Part shown: piece after piece, positions 53,711 through 63,900 of the stretch
How positions within the stretch are numbered: the stretch's first letter is position 1
Layout of the letters: each line of letters starts with the position of its first letter
Source: Bacteroidota bacterium
GTDB lineage: Bacteria; Bacteroidota; Bacteroidia; Chitinophagales; JADIYW01
Direction of reading: 5' to 3'
DNA length: 64,000 nt
NCBI GenBank assembly: GCA_016705125.1
Contig: JADIYW010000003.1
Span: 124,001-188,000, forward strand
Notes under the pieces: model-generated
The model's input: only the letters and a program-made list of their open reading frames with translations
Database searches by the model: none
What the model was told of the DNA's origin: nothing
Translations under genes and position numbers: made by a program

Positions 53711-54568
53711 CTACCCCATATCCCCTTCCATTTTGGAAGCTCTAATATAAATATCGTTTTGCGGGTAAGGAATATGAATATTATTTTCTCGTAATTTCTG
53801 TAGGATGGTGAACCTAATTTTACTTCTCAAATTCTCAATTTGAAAGGCACGCCTGCACCAAAAAACCAACTCAAAATCCAAGCGATAATCACCGAAATCA
53901 TGTAATCGAACAAATGGCTTATGTGCCTCTTCTTTTAACACTTCATGATGCTCCAAAGCACATTCTATCAATACTTTACGCATCAATTCTGGGTCGGTAT
54001 CAAAACTAACACCAACGGATATTACAAACCTCGTAATGTCTTTTGTATGACTCCAATTGACTACATTATTATTCACAAATGTCCTGTTAGGCATTATAAT
54101 TTCGATATCATCATTCGTAATTACATTCGTTGTCCTCAAGCCAATCCGTTTTACTTTAGCTATTTTATTTTCTATTTCAATTACATCGTTTACTTTTATA
54201 GTTCCTTCAATCAAAATCAAAATTCCTGCAACCAAATCTCTAAAAACATCTTGAATACCCAAACCAAGTCCAACCAAAAGCGCGGCCGAACTAGCAATCA
54301 ACAAACTAGGACTTATGCCTACAATATTTAAACAGGTCAGGAATGCAATTAATACTATAATATATTTACACAATTGGTGAATGGTAATATACCTTGAATC
54401 TGTAACCCCTGATTTTCGACTTGCCTTTACGAAGAATTTTTTAAGCACAAAATTTAAAAGATAAAATAAAAATATACTTATAAATATCAGCAAAATACTA
54501 CCCAAGGTAATGTGTAGATTTTTTACTTTCAATAAAGAAAGCTCCAATATTTTGATCAAAAAAAGCAT
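53711..54568 (-). CDS. MscS-family mechanosensitive channel
   Basis: Inner-membrane channel of 285 residues releasing solutes at osmotic downshift. Membrane segments are seen at about 20-42, 65-82 and 88-110; the third, pore-lining one reads LLIASSAALLVGLGLGIQDVFRDLVAGILILIEG, with the Gly/Ala pattern of MscS TM3. The soluble beta and alpha/beta domains follow (VIEIENKIAKVKRIGLRTT, PNRTFVNNNVVNWS). The C-terminus is PQNDIYIRASKMEGDMG. It lies 20 bp after the M61 gene. Confidence 0.9.
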   Translation of the reverse strand: MLFLIKILELSLLKVKNLHITLGSILLIFISIFLFYLLNFVLKKFFVKASRKSGVTDSRYITIHQLCKYIIVLIAFLTCLNIVGISPSLLIASSAALLVGLGLGIQDVFRDLVAGILILIEGTIKVNDVIEIENKIAKVKRIGLRTTNVITNDDIEIIMPNRTFVNNNVVNWSHTKDITRFVISVGVSFDTDPELMRKVLIECALEHHEVLKEEAHKPFVRLHDFGDYRLDFELVFWCRRAFQIENLRSKIRFTILQKLRENNIHIPYPQNDIYIRASKMEGDMG

Positions 54569-54588
54569 CTTCTATTTTATTACTGTGA

Positions 54589-56373
54589 TTATGGCAACCA
54601 AATTTTTCTTAATTTTAATTGCTTCTCACTCGCCGATTCTATTGCAACTATATTCATTTCTTTTTTGCTGTCTTTCAATAAAACCAGCTCTATTTCTTTC
54701 AACAATCCACTCCTATTGACTAATATTTTAAAGGAATCGCCTTCTTTTTTGTTTATTACAAATTTACTTAAATCATCGCCAATTCTAAATCCATCAATTG
54801 CGATTAATTCGTCGTTTACACTCAAGCCAGCTTCATAGGCAGGTTGTCCCCTAAGCACCTCAGTAATCCACATTTTTCCATCGCTTATCTTAAAGTTTAA
54901 TCCTAGTGCTAATTTTTCAGTTTGTTCATTTTTATCTACCAACTCATACCCAACAAGATTAAAATATTTGTTGTAATCGATCTCTCCAGCTTTGTAAATA
55001 TAATTTTCAAAGAAATCTTTCAATTTTATACCTCCAACTTTTTCAAAAGTTTTTAATACATCGGCCTCCGTATAGCCAATGTTAGGATTTTTTAAATATT
55101 GTGCCCAAAGTGCCCTCATAACATCATCCAAACTTTTTGCCCCATTGGTTGCATCTAATAAAATGAAATTAAGACATAGTGAAATTAAACTGCCTTTGGT
55201 ATAATAGGAAACGGTTGTATTATTTGAATTTTCATTAGGTCGATAATATTTTATCCAAGTATCAAAACTAGATTCTGTAACGCTTTGCACTCTTTCACCA
55301 AAGGCATTTATTTGTTTATTTAAATCAAGTTCAAGCAAATCTAAATATTCGGACTTTGAAGAAACGCCTCCCTTATGAACCAAATAATTATCATAATAAC
55401 TCGTAAATCCTTCAACAACCCATAGTAGTTTGGTATAATTTTCTTCCCCATAATTAAATGGACCTAATTCAATTGGTCGTATTCTTTTTGCATTCCACAA
55501 ATGAAAATATTCGTGCGCCAACAAACTAACACCAGCCAAGTACTTATCACGAACACCATAATTAAACCGTGGAATCATATTTGCTGAACTATTTAAATGT
55601 TCCAATCCACCGCCCAGCTTTTCCGTATTATGTATTATAAAAAGGTATTTTTTGCAAGGATGGGTTCCTCCAAATAACTTCAGTTCCTCCTCTATTATTT
55701 TTGTCAAATCGGAAACTAATATCTTCTCATCCATATTTGAAATGCCTTGAATTGCTATTTCATGTGGTATTCCTGCTGCCTTAAATTTAACAATAGGATG
55801 CGTACTTATTAATATTGGCGAATCCACTAATTCATCGTAATTATCGGCAAAACGCGTCCACTTATTGCTAGCTTGCATTTTTAGTGAAGTAGAAATTTCC
55901 TTCCAATTATCATCAGGAAAAAATGAAATAACTGAACTAGCAGATTGACTCCCCTCGATATACATAAAAATATTGGCACCATTCAAAAAGGCTTGTTCAT
56001 CTTCTACAAAACTAGTTCTAACGCTCAATTCAAAGCAATAAACATCATAGGAAATAGTTATTTCTTTTTGCCCAGAAACATTTATTTTCCAAGCATTTTT
56101 ATCGGATTTACTGTGTGGTATTTCTTTACCCAATCCATTTTTTACCACCACACCTTCTACATTTTTGCTAAATTCTCTTACCAAATAAGAACCAGGTGTC
56201 CAAACCGGTAATTTAGCTGTAATAATTGATTCAGAAAAACCCCAAACCGTCATTTCTATGTGTACGTAGTGATTGCTAGGTTTTGGAAAAGAAACCTTAT
56301 AGGCTATATTGCAGGGCTTACTCATAAGTTGAAATGTAAAAAATGTAAAAATAATAAAAATGAAAGCCTTCAT
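54589..56373 (-). CDS. M61-family aminopeptidase with PDZ domain
   Basis: Exported zinc metallopeptidase of 594 residues. A signal peptide (KAFIFIIFTFFTFQLMS) precedes the M61 N-terminal beta domain (VWTPGSYLVREF). The catalytic domain has GGGLEH (254-259) and H287-E-Y-F-H291, with a later Glu expected as third ligand. A PDZ domain lies at about 495-560 (GLSVNDELIAIDGFRI). M61 enzymes prefer N-terminal glycine or acidic residues. It heads an M61-mscS-ankyrin run. Confidence 0.92.
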   Translation of the reverse strand: MKAFIFIIFTFFTFQLMSKPCNIAYKVSFPKPSNHYVHIEMTVWGFSESIITAKLPVWTPGSYLVREFSKNVEGVVVKNGLGKEIPHSKSDKNAWKINVSGQKEITISYDVYCFELSVRTSFVEDEQAFLNGANIFMYIEGSQSASSVISFFPDDNWKEISTSLKMQASNKWTRFADNYDELVDSPILISTHPIVKFKAAGIPHEIAIQGISNMDEKILVSDLTKIIEEELKLFGGTHPCKKYLFIIHNTEKLGGGLEHLNSSANMIPRFNYGVRDKYLAGVSLLAHEYFHLWNAKRIRPIELGPFNYGEENYTKLLWVVEGFTSYYDNYLVHKGGVSSKSEYLDLLELDLNKQINAFGERVQSVTESSFDTWIKYYRPNENSNNTTVSYYTKGSLISLCLNFILLDATNGAKSLDDVMRALWAQYLKNPNIGYTEADVLKTFEKVGGIKLKDFFENYIYKAGEIDYNKYFNLVGYELVDKNEQTEKLALGLNFKISDGKMWITEVLRGQPAYEAGLSVNDELIAIDGFRIGDDLSKFVINKKEGDSFKILVNRSGLLKEIELVLLKDSKKEMNIVAIESASEKQLKLRKIWLP

Positions 56374-56478
56374 TCAAATTTTTATAATTAAAAAATATAT
56401 TGTTGCAAAAAAAATACTTTTTATCGAATTATTATAATTTAATATTCAGACTTTAATAATTGGCAAATCTGAACTTTC

Positions 56479-56919
56479 TTAATTGGTATCAGATCCGAAC
56501 AATAATCCTTCAACATAATCAGCTGAAACAGCAGTATCATAAATGGCCTCATTCAAAATAACCGCATTACAAGTTTCTAATGGCAATGCAGCTTGAGCAA
56601 TAATTGTTTCACAAGGCGTTCCATCCGCAGTCTTGTCGGTGGTAATCGTAATGGATGAATAATTGCAACCACCAGCAGCTTTCAATACTTTATATAAATC
56701 AAGCGTTGGACTATAAACCCCACAACGAGAATTCATATAAATGGCATCTTTGCCATAAAAACGGTTTTTTACTATCCAAATATACACATATTGAAATCTA
56801 GTTCCTCCAGAAATCAGCGGAATTAAAACATCCATTCGATATATACCATGAGGAAATTCATCCAATTTATATTTCCATTTTTCGGCTACTTCCTTCAATA
56901 CTTGATGTAATTGTATCAT
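56479..56919 (-). CDS. Cytoplasmic protein of unknown function
   Basis: A 146-residue protein with no signal peptide or membrane segment. It has mixed alpha/beta character, with an N-terminal helix (LHQVLKEVAEKWKYKLDEF) and strands (FQYVYIWIVKNRF). Size and pattern recall YbjN or secretion-chaperone-like folds, but I see no firm motif. It stands alone between two gaps of about 105 bp. Confidence 0.65.
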   Translation of the reverse strand: MIQLHQVLKEVAEKWKYKLDEFPHGIYRMDVLIPLISGGTRFQYVYIWIVKNRFYGKDAIYMNSRCGVYSPTLDLYKVLKAAGGCNYSSITITTDKTADGTPCETIIAQAALPLETCNAVILNEAIYDTAVSADYVEGLLFGSDTN

Positions 56920-57036
56920 TTTTCTAAATTTACATTGAAATGAATAAAATTAATAAAAAATTGTTCAATTTGAAACTATAGCCTAAATAATAATGGTAAA
57001 TTTAAAAAAATATAGCAAATTGTACTCGATTTAAAA

Positions 57037-58026
57037 ATGGAAAAGGAAAAAGAAAATTTTATTAGTACAATTGAATTTCTACGCGGCTTTGCAATGCTTT
57101 CCATTTGTTATACGCACTATAAAATCCACTTTATTGTAAATGATTTTTGGTTTTACAGCATGATTTATGCTGATTTCGGTGTTTCTCTCTTTTTTGTCAT
57201 ATCAGGTTTTGTAATTCCTTTAAGTCTTTATGAAAAAAAATATACCATTTTCGATTATCCCAAATTTATTGCCAAACGATTATTAAGGGTATATCCTCCA
57301 TTTATTGCGGGTTTATTATTAACCATTTTTCTTACCTATTTATCTAATTTTTCGCCATTTCATCAAGGAGCTAATAATGGAGTTTCTGCTAAATATATAA
57401 TCTCAAACTTATTGCTAATTCCCTCCTTTTTTAATCAGCCGTGGTATAGCCCAGTTTTATGGACATTAGCCATTGAAATGCAATTTTATTTATTAATTGG
57501 TTTAATTGCGCCATTTCTTTTTTCAGATAAAAAATGGATTCAATACCTTACTATTTTGCTTTTTGCGGGTATTCAATTTATAATTAATGATGAACGAATT
57601 TTTGGCTTTCACAGTATGGTTTTTTTGATTGGAATAGTCGGTTTTTTGAAATACAAAGAAAAAATAAATTTATTAGAATGGCTTATAATCACAACACTTA
57701 TTTTGTTGGGAATAGGTTTTAAGATGGAACTTACAAACACTAAATTTATTGCATTACCGATTACAATTTGTTTAATCCTTTTTGTGCCGCTAAAAAATAG
57801 ATTTTTTGAATTTTGTGGTAAAATAAGCTATTCCTACTATATCCTTCACATTATAATTGGTGGTTCATTGATTATTGATTTTGGAAAAAATTTCATCCAT
57901 TCTGCTTTTGGAATTAATTTGCTTACTTTTTCAACCATTTTTTTATTAATCCCAATTTCTTGGATTTTTTATTCCCTATTTGAAGTGCCTTTTCAGAAAT
58001 TAGGCAAAAAAATTAATTCAGCCTAA
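57037..58026 (+). CDS. OafA/YrhL-type acyltransferase (acyltransferase 3)
   Basis: Integral membrane acyltransferase of 329 residues with about ten hydrophobic segments. The start ISTIEFLRGFAMLSICYTHYKIHF holds the family R-G and histidine, and FVISGFVIPLSLY and KRLLRVYPPFIAGLLL follow. These enzymes O-acetylate sugars of surface glycans or lipids. It overlaps the convergent reductase gene by 4 bp. Confidence 0.87.
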   Translation: MEKEKENFISTIEFLRGFAMLSICYTHYKIHFIVNDFWFYSMIYADFGVSLFFVISGFVIPLSLYEKKYTIFDYPKFIAKRLLRVYPPFIAGLLLTIFLTYLSNFSPFHQGANNGVSAKYIISNLLLIPSFFNQPWYSPVLWTLAIEMQFYLLIGLIAPFLFSDKKWIQYLTILLFAGIQFIINDERIFGFHSMVFLIGIVGFLKYKEKINLLEWLIITTLILLGIGFKMELTNTKFIALPITICLILFVPLKNRFFEFCGKISYSYYILHIIIGGSLIIDFGKNFIHSAFGINLLTFSTIFLLIPISWIFYSLFEVPFQKLGKKINSA

Positions 58027-59267
58027 GTATTGAAAATAAGTTGAAAATAGAATTTTGGACTTTTTATTTTTTTTCGCAAATCCACATCATCAAACATGCA
58101 AGAAATCGTTTCTGCAAGTGTCTTATTTTTAGAAGCCTTATTAGCAATAAAATTAAACAACCATGGATATTTAACTAGTTTCTGCATTTTATAGCTTAAA
58201 TTCAATTCGGGCCCCAACTTCCTATAAACCTCATTATCATAATCCTGCAAGGCATTTTTTGAAAAATCGTTTTTATCAATTGCTATCTTTGCCACCCGAG
58301 CTGCAGCTAAACCACACAACATCGCATTTCCTATACCTTCACCAGTAAATGGGTCAATCAGAGATGCTGCGTCGCCCAAAAGCATATAATTATTTCCTGA
58401 AAGAACCCTCTTTTTACTGCCCAACGGCAATCCATAACCCTTCATACCATCAATTAATTCGGCATCTTTAAATCTTGGTGCAATGGATGGGTGATTGTCA
58501 ATTATGTCTTGCATAATCTTTTTTAGGTTTAATTTCCGCTGACTAATTGTTTTAGACAAAATACCCAATCCGACATTTGCCTGCCCATTTGCCAAAGGGA
58601 AAATCCAAAAATAACCAGGAAGCACACCTTTTAAAAAATGTAACTCGATAAAATTTTGAGTATTAAAACCGCTCACATTTTTGTAGTATGCCCTTAAGCC
58701 AGCACTATAATGCAATTCATCCATTTCAATTCCTCCATGGTGGCGAGCAAATTTGGAATGAGCACCATCTGCAACAATCAATAATTTGGTTTGAAATTGA
58801 TTACCCGTTTTTGTACTTAACAAATAGCCATTTTCATTTTTTACATATTCCACTATTTCAGTGTTTTCATGCAAATGAATCAATTCGTTTTTTTTAATTT
58901 CTTCCACCAAATAATTGTCAAAATCTATTCTTTTGGCAATAAAACCGGGAGGAATTTCCATCTGACCTGGATCTTTTAAACTAAATGGAATATTTAATTC
59001 TTTTCCATTTGGTGCTACAAATCGGATACCATAACTCGGTATTTGAAAAGGAAGCACAGAAAATTGCTTGGGCATTTCGAGGTCAATTAAACGCATCACA
59101 GCACTCACTTTTCCACTTAATGCATCACCACAGATTTTATCCCTTGGAAATATTGCTTTGTCAAATATATGGCAAGCAATCCCACTTTTAGCTAAAACCA
59201 AGGCCGCTGCCGCTCCACCAGGACCTGCTCCAACTATGCAAATATCAATTTGTTTTATTTCTTCCAT
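58023..59267 (-). CDS. Geranylgeranyl-reductase-family FAD enzyme
   Basis: Flavoprotein of 414 residues. The dinucleotide fold ICIVGAGPGGAAAALVLAKSG is near residue 8, FPRDKICGDALSG is the PxxKxCGD motif of geranylgeranyl reductases, and LLGDAASLIDPFTGEGIGNAM is the second FAD motif. Members reduce isoprenoid double bonds or act as monooxygenases. With the UbiA-type prenyltransferase at 33.8 kb it may serve an isoprenoid lipid pathway; that link is inference. Its start is divergent from the DUF983 gene. Confidence 0.85.
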   Translation of the reverse strand: MEEIKQIDICIVGAGPGGAAAALVLAKSGIACHIFDKAIFPRDKICGDALSGKVSAVMRLIDLEMPKQFSVLPFQIPSYGIRFVAPNGKELNIPFSLKDPGQMEIPPGFIAKRIDFDNYLVEEIKKNELIHLHENTEIVEYVKNENGYLLSTKTGNQFQTKLLIVADGAHSKFARHHGGIEMDELHYSAGLRAYYKNVSGFNTQNFIELHFLKGVLPGYFWIFPLANGQANVGLGILSKTISQRKLNLKKIMQDIIDNHPSIAPRFKDAELIDGMKGYGLPLGSKKRVLSGNNYMLLGDAASLIDPFTGEGIGNAMLCGLAAARVAKIAIDKNDFSKNALQDYDNEVYRKLGPELNLSYKMQKLVKYPWLFNFIANKASKNKTLAETISCMFDDVDLRKKIKSPKFYFQLIFNT

Positions 59268-59335
59268 TTCGAGCCCAAAATAAGAAAATAATAAATGGAT
59301 AATATCAATTTATAAGGTAAAAAAAGACAATTTTG

Positions 59336-59343
59336 TATTTTTG
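59336..59343 (+). promoter_or_regulatory. TAnnTTTG promoter box for the DUF983 gene
   Basis: TATTTTTG ends 4 bp before the ATG at 59348, so transcription would start at or just inside the start codon: a leaderless or near-leaderless mRNA. Confidence 0.5.
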
Positions 59344-59347
59344 CCGT

Positions 59348-59734
59348 ATGATCAAAGGGTTAAAAAAGCTTCTGGGACAAAAATGTCCTCAATGTGGGCA
59401 ACATTCTATCTTTAAGGATCCAAACCCTTTTCATTTAAAAAATTTGGTTGAAATGCATGATAATTGCCCAAATTGTGGTAAGGATTTTTATATAGAAAAA
59501 GGATTTTATTGGGGCGCTATGTATATTAGTTATGCAGTAAATATGGCATTATTTATTAGTCTAATTCCGTTTTACTTTATTTTCGCATGGGGTCATTTAA
59601 TCGATTATGCTCCATATTTTATTTTTACTTTTGTGCCATTAATAATTCTATTCGCACCATATAATTTGAGACTCAGCAGATGGATATGGCTTTGGGTCGA
59701 TTATAAGTTTTTTAAGGATAAAAAAAAGGGTTAG
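59348..59734 (+). CDS. DUF983 zinc-ribbon membrane protein
   Basis: A 128-residue protein. Two CxxC pairs (C13/C16 and C40/C43, in KCPQCGQ and NCPNCGKDFY) form a likely zinc ribbon, followed by GFYWGAMYISYAVN and two membrane segments. This is the DUF983 pattern; function is unknown. The ATG at 59348 fits the family start MIKGLKKLLGQKCP and the promoter. The stop codon lies inside the terminator stem. Confidence 0.9.
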   Translation: MIKGLKKLLGQKCPQCGQHSIFKDPNPFHLKNLVEMHDNCPNCGKDFYIEKGFYWGAMYISYAVNMALFISLIPFYFIFAWGHLIDYAPYFIFTFVPLIILFAPYNLRLSRWIWLWVDYKFFKDKKKG

Positions 59735-59757
59735 AAAAATTTTCTAACCCTTTTTTT
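59721..59757. terminator. Strong bidirectional hairpin terminator
   Basis: AAAAAAAGGGTTAGAAAA pairs with TTTTCTAACCCTTTTTTT, nearly perfect. It serves both the DUF983 gene and the facing M43 protease gene, whose stop is 17 bp away. Confidence 0.9.
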
Positions 59758-59773
59758 ATAGCTTATCTAGATA

Positions 59774-60724
59774 TTACATACCCATTGCAGATCGTGGACC
59801 ATTTGCAGCAAATACTGAAAGTATTCTAGCTTTTTGTCCATTGCTGAACATATACATACAAGCATCATCAGTATAATCCATGTAGTTCATTGTCATTTCA
59901 ACTGGTGTACCAGAACAAGTGCTTTTGTGACCAGCAGCAGGACAACCATAATTAGCAGTATTGTGTGTAGGTGTATCACTCACTTGGTCGCTTCCACAAG
60001 TAGCATCTCCCCAAATATGACGTAAATTCAAATAATGACCTACTTCATGTGTAGCTGTTCTTCCTTTATTATAAGGTGCAGCCGAACCACCTGGTAAAGT
60101 AGAATGTAAAAGTACCACTCCATCTGTAGCAGATGCTCCACCAGGAAATTGTGCATAACCTAATATTCCATTACCTAGGTTACAAACCCATATATTCAAA
60201 AATTGAGTTGGGTTAGTTGGATTTAAACCTCCTGAACCAGATTTTTTAACAGCATTGTTTGTACTGAAAGAAGATTTAGTTGTTTTCTTTCTATTTACAG
60301 CCTCAATTACAAATCGAATGCCTACATTTGCAGCCACCGGTTGAAATAAAGCAGGTACATTTGCAAAATCAGCATTTGTTGCATTAAAATCAGCATTTAA
60401 AACTGCAATTTGTTGCTCCAATCTAGCTTGAGAAACATTCTGAGCTGTTGTTTTGTAAATAACATTAAATACAACTGGGATTTCAATTACACCATTTACT
60501 AATCTAAAATTACTGTTTTTAATGGTTTGTCCAGTAAATTCTTCAATTCTTGCCATTCTTCCTTCAAGGGTTGGGTCAGCTTTCATTTGCTCAGCCAATA
60601 CCTCCATAGTAGCACATTTTCTTTCTGTTGCTGCAACTGCAGCTTCTCCTGTAACATCATTTTTGCTACAACTAGCTAAAATAAATAATACAGGCAAAAT
60701 CAAATAATTTTTCATTTTTTTCAT
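59774..60724 (-). CDS. M43-family (cytophagalysin-like) metalloprotease lipoprotein
   Basis: Exported zinc protease of 316 residues. The signal peptide ends in the lipobox LASC with Cys19. The zinc motif HEVGHYLNLRH is at 226-236, followed by IWGD as in pappalysins, and the Met-turn lies in MTMNYMDYTDDACMYMFS. The propeptide-like region (about 35-75) precedes the catalytic domain, whose beginning is IEIPVVFNVIY. No C-terminal sorting tail is seen. It likely works at the cell surface. Two ATGs three codons apart are possible starts. Confidence 0.92.
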   Translation of the reverse strand: MKKMKNYLILPVLFILASCSKNDVTGEAAVAATERKCATMEVLAEQMKADPTLEGRMARIEEFTGQTIKNSNFRLVNGVIEIPVVFNVIYKTTAQNVSQARLEQQIAVLNADFNATNADFANVPALFQPVAANVGIRFVIEAVNRKKTTKSSFSTNNAVKKSGSGGLNPTNPTQFLNIWVCNLGNGILGYAQFPGGASATDGVVLLHSTLPGGSAAPYNKGRTATHEVGHYLNLRHIWGDATCGSDQVSDTPTHNTANYGCPAAGHKSTCSGTPVEMTMNYMDYTDDACMYMFSNGQKARILSVFAANGPRSAMGM

Positions 60725-60756
60725 TTCTATACTTTTTAATAAGTTAAATATTAAAA

Positions 60757-60764
60757 CAAAGATA
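60757..60764 (-). promoter_or_regulatory. TAnnTTTG promoter box for the M43 protease
   Basis: TATCTTTG on the minus strand, 32 bp before the ATG, in the 189-bp gap to the divergent outer-membrane protein gene. Confidence 0.45.
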
Positions 60765-60913
60765 TTAATTAATTCTTAATGTATTTCACATTTCACTTTT
60801 TTAACATTTGATATTTATAAACATAGTGTAGAAATATTGGTTCACTAAAAACCGTTTTCAATTTATTTTTCAAACTATAAGTAGAATTATTACTTTTAGA
60901 CTTTAGACTGATT

Positions 60914-63900
60914 TTGGATAAACGCATACCATATTATATCACCTTGTTTTTCTGTTTATGGATAGGAATAAATATTTCTCATGGACAAGGTATTCAATAC
61001 GAAAGGCTAAATAATTGGAAATCGAAAACACTTGTTTTTCAAAACGACCCTTTAAAATTGGATTCTCTCGGTATTGTGCCAAATTCGGAAGTGATAATAG
61101 ATTTAAAAACCAATGCCATTCTTGACACTTCATTCTACAGTTTAGATTATTTCTCCGGAATTTTTAAATTTAAAGAAAACATAGATTCCATAAAGATTAG
61201 CTATCGGACTTTTCCTTTTTATTTTTATGCCAATACCCAAGCAAAGTCGCCCCATAAATATATTAGAAATGACAGTTTGGACGATATTTTTTTTCCTTAT
61301 GTTCCAGTAAGTAAAACACCAGAATTTCTCGATTTTGACGGATTGAAATACTCAGGAAATTTTAATAGAGGAATTAGTTTTGGATCCAATCAAGATTTGG
61401 TTGTAAATTCAGCATTCGATTTGCAGCTTTCAGGCAAATTGGGCAATGGCATAGAAGTATTGGCAGCACTCACGGATAATAATATCCCCATCCAACCCGA
61501 AGGAAATACACAGCAATTGCAAAATTTTGACAAAATATTTATTCAAGTAAAAAAAGACAATCATACGCTTATTGGTGGAGATTATGACCTAAATTCATCG
61601 TCGAGTTATTTTCTTAAATTCAACAAACAATCGCAGGGCTTAGCCTATAACGGCGCATACCAAATAAATGAAAAAGTAGCGCTTAAATCCAAGTTTGGAT
61701 TCGCTATTGCAAAAGGAAAATTTGTGAGAAATACTTTTGATGGACAAGAAAATAATCAAGGCCCATATAGGTTAATTGGCGCAAACGGAGAGGCATTTTT
61801 AATTATTCTTTCTGGTTCTGAAAAAATATTTGTTGATGGAAAATTGCTTACTCGTGGCGAAGAAGCAGATTATATAATTGATTATAATACAGGAGAACTG
61901 ATTTTTACACCCAATTTTTTGATTACCAAAGACTCCAGAATAAATGCGGATTTTCAGTATGCCGATAGGAATTATTTTAGGTCTTTATTATATACAAGCC
62001 ATGAAGGCACTTGGAAAAAATTGCAATTTAATTTTGATGTTTATGCAGAACAGGATAGCAAAGGAAAACCCATTTTGCAAAATATAAATGATTCTGTTGT
62101 CAATATTCTCGAACAAATTGGCAACAATCTAGACCAAGCCTTTATTTCGGGTATTAGTGAAGTGGATTATGATCCTTTAAAAGTGCTTTACCAAATAAAA
62201 GACTCCATTATTGATGGCATCGTTTATGATTCTGTTTTCGTTTATTCAGCTGATAGTTTGGTTGCCAATTATTCCCTTTCTTTTTCATTCGTTGGAGCTG
62301 GAAAAGGGAATTATGAACCAACCCGAAATGCACTAAATCAGAGGGTTTACAGTTGGGTAGCACCAATAAATGGAAAATTTACAGGCAGTTACGAACCCAT
62401 TATTCAGGTAATCACACCCAAAAAAGACCATTATATTACTGCTGGACTTACGTATAATTTTAGCAAAAAATTAAAAGTGATTGGCAATTTCGGTTTTGCA
62501 AACACCGACAAAAATACTTTTTCGAAAATAGGGAATAAAGAAAACATTGGCTTTGCAGGTCATAGTGCACTTTTTTATCAATCAACTATTGGAAAAGATA
62601 GTAGCATATCGCTTACCACACAAATACAATATGAATACAAACAAAGTAGTTTCAATCCATTGGAACCATACAGAGCAGTTGAATTTTCGCGCGATTGGAA
62701 TGCAGAAAAAGACAATACCAAAGATGAACATTTAGTTTTTCTGCTTACAAAATTACAATCAAAAAAGGGATGGCAAGTTTCAATGGAAAATAGCACTTTC
62801 CAAAAACCTCAATTTTATAATGGTTATAAAAACAAAATAGGCGCTTTATATGTAAAAAATGGATGGGTTGCCAGGGTAAATCTTAATGTTTTAAACTCTA
62901 TATCCAATAAATTTAGAAATGTATTTCTACGTCCCGATTATTTTATAAGTAAAGATTTTTCGTGGTTTAAAGGGATAAAAATTGGTTCTGAATTTTTTCA
63001 AGAAAGAAATGCCCTTAAATCCATTTCGTCGGATTCTCTTTTAAAAACGAGCTATTACAACAATAATTTAAGGAATTTCATACAATCCTCTGATAGCGGT
63101 TTTATTCAAATAGGTATTGATTATAGGTTTAGAAATGATTTATTTAGTGATGGGCTTAATTTTAAAAAAGCAAGTGCTGCCCATACTTTTGATTTTAAAG
63201 GCAGGTTTTTAAAATTGAAAAACCAAGATTTGCAATGGAGTTTTACCCTCAGAAATCTTCACATCATCGACACTAATTTAATTGCGAATAAAAGCGAGAA
63301 TACCTATTTAGGACGTGGTGAATATGGTGTAAGAATAAAAAAGGGACTTTTTCGGTATAATGTAATTTATGAGCTGGGAAGTGGGCAAGAAAGGGTAAAA
63401 GAATTTAGCTTTTTGGAAGTTGCACCCGGCCAGGGCGTTTACAGGTGGTTGGATGAAAACCAAGATGGAATTCGGCAACAAAATGAGTTTGTAATTGCTG
63501 AATTTCAGGATAGTGCGCAATTCGTTAAAATATTTACCACACTCAATGAATACATAAAAGCAAGGCAAGTAGGATTTAACCAAACCCTTTCCATTCAACC
63601 GAAGGCAATTTGGGCCGAATTGAAAGGCATAAAAGGTTTTTTGGCAAAAATTCAATTACAATCTTTTCTTGATTTGAGACGAAAATCCTTAAACGGCGCA
63701 CAAAAATCAGCATTTAATCCTTTTGTTTTCAACACGAATGACACTGCTATTATTGCGTCTAACTTTTCAAGTCGAAATAATTTTGTTTTTAATCCAAATA
63801 GTGCTAGCTTTTCATTTACTTATACATTGCAAACTACAAGAGATAAAACCTTACTTGTAAATGGATTTGATATCCGAAAAAGAAATACACATTCCATTAA

